From the NCBI RefSeq assembly GCF_002216795.1, contig NZ_CP022316.1:1984001-2048000 (forward strand): a DNA stretch of 64,000 nucleotides. The letters run 5' to 3'. This document shows, in pieces, positions 18,127 to 27,424 of this stretch (positions are counted from its first letter, which is position 1; each line of letters opens with the position of its first letter). The notes under the pieces were generated by a model, which had not been told where the DNA came from, ran no database searches, and saw only the letters and a program-made list of their open reading frames with translations. Source of the DNA: Brachybacterium avium. GTDB lineage: Bacteria > Actinomycetota > Actinomycetes > Actinomycetales > Dermabacteraceae. A program made the translations under genes and the position numbers.

Positions 18127-19517
18127 ATGACCACCACGGTGCTCGGTATCGACTCCTCCACCCAGGCCACCAAGGCCCTCCTCGTCGATGCGGCCTCCGG
18201 TGAGGTCCTCCAGGAGCGCCGCGCCGCCCACCCCGACGGCACCGAGGTCGATCCCCGGGCCTGGCTCGCCGCGGTCGACGAGGCGGCCGGCCCGCTGCTG
18301 GAGCGGGCCGAGGCCGTGGCCGTCGGCGGCCAGCAGCACGGCATGGTGCTGCTGGATGCGCAGGGTGAGGTGGTGCGCGACGCCCTGCTGTGGAACGACA
18401 CCCGCTCCGCCCCGCAGGCCGAGACGCTGATCGAGGAGATGGGCGGGCCCGAGGCGAGCGTCGCCGAGATCGGCAGCCTGATGGTCGCCTCCTTCACCGC
18501 CTCCAAGCTGCGCTGGGTGCGGGACCACGAGCCCGAGAACGCGCAGCGGGCCGCGCGCGTGCTGCTGCCCCACGACTTTGTCTCCCTCCACCTGGCCGAG
18601 CAGGGCACCACTGCCTTCACCGATCGCGGCGACGCCTCCGGCACCGCCTACTACTCCACGGCGAGCGAGGAGTGGAAGCCCGAACTGGTCGAGCTCGCGC
18701 TGGGCCGCTCGCTCGAGCTGCCCCGCCTGCCCGGCAGCCCGCAGGAGGTCATGGCTCGCACCTCGAGCGGCGCCGCGATCGCGGCCGGCACCGGTGACAA
18801 CATGGGTGCCGCGCTCGGCCTGTCCCTGAGCGAGGGCGACGTCTCCGTCTCGATCGGCACCTCCGGGGTGTGCGCGATGGTCAGTCCCACCCGCCCGAAC
18901 GACTCCACCGGCGCGGTCACCGGCTTCGCCGACGCGACCGGGCGCTTCCTGCCGATGACCACGACGATCAACGCCGCCCGGATCCTGGAGGTCGGCCGGG
19001 CCCTGCTCGGGGTCTCCCACGAGGAGATGGCGCAGCTGGCGCTCGCGAGCGTGCCCGGCGCGCACGGGGTGACCCTGCTGCCCTACTTCGACGGCGAGCG
19101 CACCCCGAACCGCCCGGACGCCCGCGCCACCCTCACCGGGATGAGCACCTCCACCACCCGGGAGGACGTTGCCCGCGCCTATGTCGAGGGCCTGCTGTGC
19201 TCCCTGGCCGACGGCATCGCCGCACTCGAGGACCGCACCGGTACCGCCGCGGCCCGCATCACCCTGATCGGCGGCGCCGCGCGCAGCCAGGCCGTCCAGC
19301 AGCTGGCACCCGCGATCTTCGGCCGTGAGGTGACCATCGCCCCAGAGGGGAGTACGTGGCGCTCGGCGCCGCCCGTCAGGCCGCCTGGGCGCTCGCCGGG
19401 ACACCGGAGCCGCCGGCCTGGAGCATCAGCGGCTCCCGCACCGTCGACGCTGAGCCGACGCCCGAGGTCCTGGGGGCCTACCGCGCGCTGAGGGACCGCA
19501 CCGCGGACTGGAGCTGA
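18127..19517 (+). CDS. xylB: Xylulokinase (apparent frameshift at 19347-19350)
   Basis: A FGGY-family kinase phosphorylating D-xylulose to xylulose 5-phosphate. It has the N-terminal phosphate-binding LGIDSSTQATKALL, GGQQHGMVLLD, LWNDTRSAPQA, SVSIGTSGVCAM and the C-terminal nucleotide site ITLIGGAARSQAVQQL. The ATG at 18127 has AAAGGA upstream. The frame breaks at the GGGG run 19347-19350; one added G restores EYVALGAARQAAWALAG and an end at 19517, giving 463 aa. Unrepaired, the last ~60 residues would be a Pro/Arg/Ser-rich tail. It follows xylA in the same orientation. Confidence 0.93.
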
Positions 19518-19590
19518 GCCCGGACGCCTGCCCGGACATCGCGGCGGCCCGGCTCCGGACCAGGCACCGCCGGCGTCACCGAGTGATCCA

Positions 19591-21570
<1,980 letters not shown>

Positions 21571-21813
21571 TCATCCTCCTTGGACGGCGGTGACGAGCTC
21601 GTACCGGGCATCGGAGGTCAGCGGGGTGTGGGCCCAGCTGCTGCGCGGCAGGACCGCATCGTCGACCGCGATGGCCACGCCGAGCGGGGTGCCGTCGCAC
21701 GCGCGCCCGTCGTCGCCGACCTCGCGGCCGAGGCGGTCGGCCACCAGGTCGCGGACCGTGACGGCGTCGGACAGGTCAAGATCCTCGCCGTTGACGTGGA
21801 CGACGATGCTCAT
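21571..21813 (-). CDS. thiS: Sulphur carrier protein ThiS
   Basis: An 80-aa ubiquitin-like sulphur carrier ending in Gly-Gly (TAVQGG), the tail that is adenylated and thiocarboxylated. It begins MSIVVHVNGEDLDLSDAVTV and is slightly longer than the usual ~66 aa. Its ATG overlaps the thiO stop (ATGA) and it ends 3 bp before the thiG start. Confidence 0.93.
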   Translation of the reverse strand: MSIVVHVNGEDLDLSDAVTVRDLVADRLGREVGDDGRACDGTPLGVAIAVDDAVLPRSSWAHTPLTSDARYELVTAVQGG

Positions 21814-22973
21814 GAGACCTCCTGGAGGTGGGATGTGGTGGTGAAACGGGCGGGATCGACGGCGGCGAGCTCCTCGGCCATGTCCCCGGGCGGCGGTGCC
21901 CCGGGATCGGCCTCGAGCAGATCGGCGGTGCGCGCCGCGGCCCAGGCGGAGAGCAGGATCCCGTGGCGGTGGTAACCGGTGGACACGATCACTCGCGGGT
22001 CTGTCGGCACCGGTCCCAGCAGCGGGAGGTCATCCGGGGTGCCGGGGCGGGCGCGAGCGATCACTTCACGCAGTTCGGTGTCGCGGACGGAGGGGAGGAC
22101 CTCGGCCGCGTCCTGCAGCAGGGTCAGCACCGCGCCGGCCGACGCGCCGACCATGTCGTCCTCCCGGCTGGTGGCCCCGAGCACGAGGCCGCCGCCGCGC
22201 GGCACCAGGTAGAGGGGACGCCCGCGGACCAGGGCTCGGACCGTGTGGTCCAGCAGGTTGTCCTCCTCGGGCAGCAGGGCGGAGGCGGGGACGTGCAGGC
22301 GCAGGATGTCACCGTGGACCGGGCGCAGCGACAGGTCGAGCACCCGGTGCGGTCCGTCGATCTCGGTGGTGCCGAGGCCGGCCGCGAGAATGATCCGGTC
22401 GGCGTCGATCTCCTCGGTGGAGGCGACGCGGCTGCCGATGGTGAGGGAGACGGGCGGCCCGTCGCCGGGACGCCCCGGGCCGGCCAATGCGTCGACGACG
22501 GCGGCGACCAGGGTGCGGGGGTCCACCTGGTGGTCGCGGGCGACGAGCATCGCCCCGGCCACGTGCCGGGCCAGCGTCGGAGCGCGACCGCGCAGCTGCG
22601 CGGACGTGAGCTCCTCGACCTCGGCACCCTCCGCGCACTGCTCCTGTGCGAGAAGACGCAGGGCCTCGAGGTCGGACCGGTCGCGGCCGACGACGAGGGT
22701 GGGGGTGTCGCGGTAGCCCAGCGGCTCCTCGGTGCGCAGGGCGAGCTCGGCGGCCAGCGCGCGGTGGTGGCTCGCGGCCTTCCTCATCAAGGGCCTCAGC
22801 GAGTGCTGGCCGAACTGGACCTCACTGGTGGGAGCCAGCATCCCGGCCGCTGCGTGGGTGGCCTGTTCGGCCACGCCGGTGGAACGGATCTCGACCCGGT
22901 GACCGCGGCGTCTCAGCTCCAAGGCGGTGAGCAGTCCGATGATCCCGGCGCCGACGACGGCGACGTGCTGCAT
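21810..22973 (-). CDS. thiO: Glycine oxidase ThiO
   Basis: An FAD-dependent oxidase making iminoglycine for the ThiG reaction. The N-terminal dinucleotide-binding motif VAVVGAGIIGLLTALELRRR is followed by HAAAGMLAPTSE, VHGDILRLH, YLVPRGGGLVLGATSRED and the C-terminal STGYHRHGILLSAWAA. The ATG at 22973 is chosen because AGGAGG lies 8 nt upstream and the Rossmann motif starts at residue 4; longer upstream frames run through the riboswitch. It is the first gene of thiO-thiS-thiG-thiF. Length 387 aa. Confidence 0.93.
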   Translation of the reverse strand: MQHVAVVGAGIIGLLTALELRRRGHRVEIRSTGVAEQATHAAAGMLAPTSEVQFGQHSLRPLMRKAASHHRALAAELALRTEEPLGYRDTPTLVVGRDRSDLEALRLLAQEQCAEGAEVEELTSAQLRGRAPTLARHVAGAMLVARDHQVDPRTLVAAVVDALAGPGRPGDGPPVSLTIGSRVASTEEIDADRIILAAGLGTTEIDGPHRVLDLSLRPVHGDILRLHVPASALLPEEDNLLDHTVRALVRGRPLYLVPRGGGLVLGATSREDDMVGASAGAVLTLLQDAAEVLPSVRDTELREVIARARPGTPDDLPLLGPVPTDPRVIVSTGYHRHGILLSAWAAARTADLLEADPGAPPPGDMAEELAAVDPARFTTTSHLQEVS

Positions 22974-22982
22974 GAGCGGTCC

Positions 22983-23063
22983 TCCTGACGGCGGCATTAT
23001 CCGCATCCAGTGCTGGTGGTCGGCACGAGGCCCTCTCAGCCCGACGAACGGGCTCCCACGGAA
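22983..23063 (-). ncRNA. TPP riboswitch upstream of thiO
   Basis: On the minus strand the conserved THI-box blocks appear in order: GGGAGCCC, GGGCTGAGAGGG, then GGATAATGCCGCCG and CAGGAGG. A -10-like TAGGGT (23071-23076) would start transcription almost at the aptamer 5' end. The thiO Shine-Dalgarno sequence AGGAGG forms the 3' edge of the element, so TPP probably controls translation initiation. The ACCTGA block is degenerate (ACTGGA). Confidence 0.8.
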
Positions 23064-23251
23064 CCAGGCCACCCTACCCGCAGCGGCGGGCGGGCGGCGG
23101 CGAGGGTCCATCCCGGCGGATCGGCCGACGGTCTTCCGTCCCGGGTCGGCCCGGCCCAGCAGCGCACCGTCCACTGGGACGGGTGCCCTCCTTCCGCACG
23201 GTCGCCGCAGCTCCCGCACGGGACGAACCGCCGCACGGGCGGGGCCATGGG

Positions 23252-23339
23252 TATAGTCGACGACCGACACGGGGTGCCCGACAGGGCTGAGAACACACCC
23301 GGTGAACCTGATCGAGTTCGTACTCGCGGAGGAATGTCG
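23252..23339 (+). ncRNA. TPP riboswitch upstream of the SDR/monooxygenase genes (aptamer 23265-23339)
   Basis: A classic THI box on the plus strand: GGGGTGCCC, GGGCTGAGA, ACCCGGTGAACCTGATC, and CGCGGAGGAATG. The closing P1 stem pairs CGACA (23265-23269) with TGTCG (23335-23339). A -10-like TATAGT (23252-23257) would start the RNA at the aptamer. The 3' end holds GGAGGAA, an apparent ribosome-binding site for the leader ORF that follows. Confidence 0.9.
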
Positions 23340-23342
23340 TCG

Positions 23343-23630
23343 ATGAGCTGCTGTGCACTGGTCTCACCTGCAGTGGCGCCGTATGCGGCGCCGGCTGCCG
23401 TGACACCCCGGCCAGCAGCGCACGATGTACGGGCATCGCAGGCAGTGATGACACCGTCCGGCCCGGGCCTGAAGGGCCTGCGCCTGCCGTCCGCGAGAAC
23501 GGGATCAGAGCCGACCCCCGTCGTCCCGCTCCTCCACCTGTGGAGCGTTCTCCCGCCCCTGCCCGGATGCCGGTCCTTCCGCCATCCCGGGGGCTCGCAT
23601 CCCGTCTTCGAAAGGACGAACCACTCATGA
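23343..23630 (+). CDS. Putative leader ORF behind the TPP riboswitch (95 aa, uncertain)
   Basis: ATG at 23343 lies 10 nt after the GGAGG at the riboswitch 3' edge. The frame begins MSCCALVSPAVAPYAAPAAV and stays open for 95 codons to a TGA (23628-23630) overlapping the SDR start codon. Third positions are less G/C-biased than in real neighbours and I recognise no domain, so it may be only a translated leader that couples riboswitch state to SDR translation. The two adjacent cysteines at codons 3-4 recall cysteine-rich leader peptides of actinobacterial sulphur genes. The rest of the 287-bp gap shows only short hairpins. Confidence 0.3.
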   Translation: MSCCALVSPAVAPYAAPAAVTPRPAAHDVRASQAVMTPSGPGLKGLRLPSARTGSEPTPVVPLLHLWSVLPPLPGCRSFRHPGGSHPVFERTNHS

Positions 23631-24430
23631 CCTCCTCTTCCGCTGCGCCCGCGCAGTCCCGGAGCATCCCCGCCCTCGCCGACCAGGTGGTCCTGGTCAC
23701 CGGAGGCGCCCGCGGCCTCGGCCGCGCGATCACCGAAGCCCTGCTGAGTGAGGGGGCCCGCGTCGTCATCAACCACCTCACCAGCGGCGACGCCGCACGG
23801 GAGCTCGCGGCCCGCCATCCCGGCCGAGCGGTCGCGGTGCGCGCCGACGTCAGGGACCGCGGCGAGGTGGAGGCACTGTTCGAGGCGGCGCAGGCCGAGT
23901 TCGGCGCGCCCGTCAGCACCGTTGTGAACAATGCGCTCAGCGGCTTCTCGTTCAACGGGGACGCGAGGGCGAAGGCGGACGCGATCGACTACGACGCCTT
24001 CTCGGCCCAGTTCGCAAGCGCCGTGCAGGGGGCGCTGAACACGATCCAGGCAGCGCTGCCGGGCTTCGACCGGGCGGGTTCGGGCCGCGTCATCAACGTC
24101 GGGACCAACCTCTTCCAGCATCCGGTGGTGCCCTACCACGACTACACCGCGGCCAAGGCGGCGCTGCTGTCGCTGACCCGCACCTTCTCCGCCGATCTCG
24201 GCCCGCGCGGCATCACGGTGAACATGGTCAGCGGCGGCCTGCTGCGCACCACCGACGCGAGCTCCGCGACGCCCGAGGCCGTCTTCGACGCGATCGCCGA
24301 GAGCACCCCGCTGCAGTCGGTGACCACACCCGCCGAGTTCGCCGATGCCGTGCTGTTCTTCGCCTCGCCGTGGTCGCGGGCGATCACCGGCCAGAACCTG
24401 GTCGTCGACGGCGGGCTGGTGAAGGACTGA
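23627..24430 (+). CDS. SDR-family NAD(P)-dependent oxidoreductase
   Basis: A 267-aa short-chain dehydrogenase/reductase resembling 3-oxoacyl-reductase-type members. The cofactor motif VVLVTGGARGLGRAITEAL is at residues ~20-38 and the catalytic YHDYTAAK follows later; the usual active-site serine position reads VGTN, so a threonine may take its place. The C-terminus has the typical FFASPWSRAITGQNLVVDGG. The ATG at 23627 has AAAGGA upstream and overlaps the leader ORF stop. It overlaps the monooxygenase gene by TGATG, so the two form one transcription unit under the TPP riboswitch. The substrate is unknown. Confidence 0.88.
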   Translation: MTSSSAAPAQSRSIPALADQVVLVTGGARGLGRAITEALLSEGARVVINHLTSGDAARELAARHPGRAVAVRADVRDRGEVEALFEAAQAEFGAPVSTVVNNALSGFSFNGDARAKADAIDYDAFSAQFASAVQGALNTIQAALPGFDRAGSGRVINVGTNLFQHPVVPYHDYTAAKAALLSLTRTFSADLGPRGITVNMVSGGLLRTTDASSATPEAVFDAIAESTPLQSVTTPAEFADAVLFFASPWSRAITGQNLVVDGGLVKD

Positions 24431-25739
24431 TGGCCGCGACTGCTACCCGCCACGTGCGGCTGAACCTGTTCGCGCACGCGGTCGGCCACCACGGCGCCGC
24501 CTGGCGCGCGCCCGGCTCCGCAGTGTCCCGCCTGGGCGACATCACCTACTGGGAAGAGCTCGCCCAGATCGCCGAGCGCGGCCGGCTCGACGCGATCTTC
24601 CTCGCAGACGGCCAGTCGATCGCGCCCACCGGCGCCGAGCGCGGGCCCAGCTGGTTCCTGGAACCGATCACGGTGCTCACGGCGATGGCCCGCGCCACCG
24701 AACGGATCGGCCTGGTCACCACGGTCTCAAGCACCTTCTGGGATCCGTTCCATGCGGCTCGGCTGCTCGCGAGCCTGGATCACATCTCCCACGGCCGGGC
24801 CGGGATCAACGTGGTCACCTCGATGACCGATGCGGAGGCCCGCAACCACAGCATGGCCGCGCTGCCCGCCCACGAGGAGCGGTACGGCACGGCGGAGGAG
24901 TTCATCCAGGTCCTCCATGGCCTGTGGGACTCGTGGCCGCGCGAGAGCATCCTTGCCGACCCGAGGGTGTGTACGCCGACTCCTCCCTGCTCCGTCCGCT
25001 GGATCACCTTGGTGACTCCTTCGCAGTCGACGGCCCGCTGAATGTGCCGACGCCGCCGCAGGGACGCCCGGTGCTGTTCCAGGCCGGAGCCTCGGAGCCG
25101 GGACGCGACCTCGCCGCCCGCTGGGCCGAGGGGATCTACGCGGTGGCCTGGGACCGCGAATCCGCGCACGCCTACCGCACGGACCTCCGTGCCCGCGCCA
25201 CGGCGCTGGGCCGTGATCCGGACCTGCTCGCGGTGGTGCCGGGACTGGTCACCTACGTCGGCTCGACCGAGGAGGAGGTCCGGCGCATGCAGGCGGACCT
25301 CCACTCCCGCCTCCCCGTCGAGGACTCCCTGCGCCAGCTCGCCTTCTTCGTCGGCCAGGACACCTCGGGCTGGGAGCTGGACGCTCCCGTCCCGCCGCTG
25401 CCACCGCTGGAGGAGTTCACCGGCCCGAAGGGGCGCTACGCGACGGTGCTGCGGATCATCCGCACCACACGCCCGACGGTGCGTGAGCTGCTGGGCTTCC
25501 TCGCCGCCGGCGGTGGCCATGCCACGTTCATCGGCACTCCGGAGTCGGTGGCCGACGAGATCGAGCGCTGGGTCGATGCGGGTGCGGCCGACGGCTTCAA
25601 CCTCATGCCGCCCACCCTCCCGGGAGGGATCGAGGACTTCGTCGACCAGGTCGTGCCCGTGCTGCAGGAGCGCGGCAGGTTCCGGCGCGAGTACTCCGGG
25701 TCCACCCTGCGCGAGCACCTGGGCCTGCCGCAGCCGTAG
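24430..25739 (+). CDS. NtaA/DmoA-type FMN-dependent (LLM) monooxygenase (apparent frameshift at 24960-24962)
   Basis: A luciferase-like monooxygenase of the nitrilotriacetate/dimethyl-sulphide monooxygenase subgroup. Blocks include WRAPGSAVSRLGDITYWEEL, DAIFLADGQS, TFWDPFHAARLLASLDHIS, RAGINVVTS, RPVLFQAGAS and ADGFNLMPPTLPGGIEDF. The frame breaks at CCC 24960-24962; one extra C gives DPEGVYADSSLLRPLDH and a 436-aa protein of normal length. It needs reduced FMN from a separate reductase. Control by a TPP riboswitch suggests a role in thiamine precursor or sulphur/amine salvage; this is inference. Confidence 0.85.
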
Positions 25740-25796
25740 GCGGGGGCCCGCCGGGGTCGTGAGGTGGTGCGGCTGCGGGAGGGGTGCCCGGCCGGC

Positions 25797-26825
25797 TCAC
25801 GCCCCCGGCCCCACCCCGCTGAGCCGGTACGCCTCCTTCAGGATCTCCAGCGAGGCCATCGCCTCGCCGGGCCCGATCCAGAAGGGCTCCGGCTCGTCCA
25901 GGCGCTCATAGAAGTCGCGGATCAGCAGCTCGTGGGAGACGCCCCAGTAGGAGCGGCCCCCGGAGGTCACCGAGCGTTCGGCGAGGGTCTCCACCCGGCC
26001 GTCGGCCCAGCGGCTCGTGAGCCCGCCGTCGGTGCCGCCGCGCAGCGTCAGATAGGCCCTCTCGCAGTCCAGCTCGAGCTCGACCGGGCGGTGCTGCGGG
26101 GCGGTGAGGGTGGCATAGAACGAAGTGGTGATGCCGCCGGGATGGTGCAGCAGCAGTTCGGCGGTGTCCTCGACCTCTATGACGTCTCCGTACTTGCGGG
26201 TCGCCACGTGCCCATCGGTGCGCTCCACCCCGCCCAGCAGCCACTGCACCAGGTCCAGGGTGTGGATGGCCTGGTTGATCAGCAGCCCGCCGCCGGAGCC
26301 GGCCCAGGTGCCGCGCCAGGGCTTGGCGCGGAAGTAGTCGGCGCTGCGGGTCCAGACCACGGAGGCCCAGGCTCCGCGCACCGCGCCGAGTTCGCCCGTG
26401 CCCAGCATCTCGGCCAAGTGCCGGCTGGCCAGGTTGTAGCGGTTCTGGAAGCAGATCCCGACCTTCGGGGCGCCGGGCGAGGTGCTCGCGCTCGCCAGGG
26501 CGTCGACCAGGCGGCGGCCCTCCTCGAGGGTGTGCGCGAGCGGCTTCTCCTGCAGCACGTGCACCCCCGCCTCGAGGGCTGTCAGCGAGGGACCGATGTG
26601 CTGGTCGTGCGGCGTGGTGACGTGCACGGCGTCCGGGCCGAGGGCGTCGATCAGCTCCCGGGTGCCCGCGAAGCCGGGCACCCCGGTCGCCGCGGCGGCG
26701 CGGGATCGCGCCTGTGGGTCGGTGTCTGCCACACCGACGAGCTCCAGGCCCTCGATGTCCCGGATCGCCTCGAAGTGGACGACGGAGACATCCCCGCAGC
26801 CGATCAGCCCGATCCGCCTGGTCAT
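25797..26825 (-). CDS. Gfo/Idh/MocA-family NAD(P)-dependent sugar oxidoreductase
   Basis: A 342-aa enzyme with an N-terminal Rossmann fold (RIGLIGCGDVSVVHFEAI), VTTPHDQHIG and the conserved EKPLAHTLEEGRRL lysine block. The C-terminal domain has GGLLINQAIHTLDLVQWLLG, the dimerisation/substrate region with the conserved histidine. The ATG at 26825 has AGGAGG upstream. Sugar or inositol oxidation is the general role; the substrate cannot be told. It is divergent from the SSS symporter gene, which may import its substrate. Confidence 0.88.
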   Translation of the reverse strand: MTRRIGLIGCGDVSVVHFEAIRDIEGLELVGVADTDPQARSRAAAATGVPGFAGTRELIDALGPDAVHVTTPHDQHIGPSLTALEAGVHVLQEKPLAHTLEEGRRLVDALASASTSPGAPKVGICFQNRYNLASRHLAEMLGTGELGAVRGAWASVVWTRSADYFRAKPWRGTWAGSGGGLLINQAIHTLDLVQWLLGGVERTDGHVATRKYGDVIEVEDTAELLLHHPGGITTSFYATLTAPQHRPVELELDCERAYLTLRGGTDGGLTSRWADGRVETLAERSVTSGGRSYWGVSHELLIRDFYERLDEPEPFWIGPGEAMASLEILKEAYRLSGVGPGA

Positions 26826-26909
26826 CCGTGTCCTCCTGGTTCCCGGCCGCTGCGATACGGCTCTCTCGACGAGCGTCACTGTACGTGGGGCGCGAGCGCA
26901 GGTGCCATG

Positions 26910-26929
26910 CGTTGCCACGTGATGCAACG
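26910..26929. promoter_or_regulatory. Inverted repeat CGTTGC-N8-GCAACG upstream of the oxidoreductase gene
   Basis: Perfect 6-bp arms around an 8-bp spacer holding CACGTG, 85 bp upstream of the oxidoreductase start, in a 599-bp divergent gap. It has the size of a LacI/GntR-type operator. Apart from this site and the one at 27091, I see nothing clear in the gap. Confidence 0.45.
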
Positions 26930-27090
26930 AGATGGCGGGGCGGGGGAGGAGGTCACCCGGGGGTGCGGGCAGTGGCGCGATTGGGCGACGAGAGCGAGCC
27001 GGAGGAGCGAGCGAAGAGACCTGGTCGAGCTGCGACACTCGGAGTGGTGCATGTTCATGCAGGTGTGGCGCAGGTCTACTCGGATTAGGT

Positions 27091-27101
27091 TTGTCTGACA
27101 A
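27091..27101. promoter_or_regulatory. TTGTCTGACAA palindrome matching the FadR/GntR operator consensus
   Basis: A perfect 11-bp palindrome that fits TNGTNNNACNA, the known consensus of FadR-subfamily GntR regulators. It lies about 320 bp upstream of the SSS symporter start. No GntR gene is in the window. Confidence 0.5.
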
Positions 27102-27424
27102 TCGATTTGCGCGCTCTGACCTGCAATGGTTACCGGGGCGTTACCCGATAGGTGGCTATGTGGCGGGCAGTGTGCGAGTATCTATGCGGCTCCAAGTGCG
27201 ACAGAGCCGCGGACCGTCCCACGAGGACGAGGAGCCGCGGCCGCAGTCCCGTCCCCGGAGCAGGTGCCAGGCGCCGCCCGGGTCGACGAAGACCGGACTG
27301 CATGCCGGGAGCTATTTGCCGGTCGGCCCGCTGCAGGGCCCCGCCCCGAGCTCAGCATGCGCTGTGCGACTCGCGGAGGACCGGACGCTTGTGATCGGTT
27401 TGTCCGCGACGAAAGGAAGTAACA

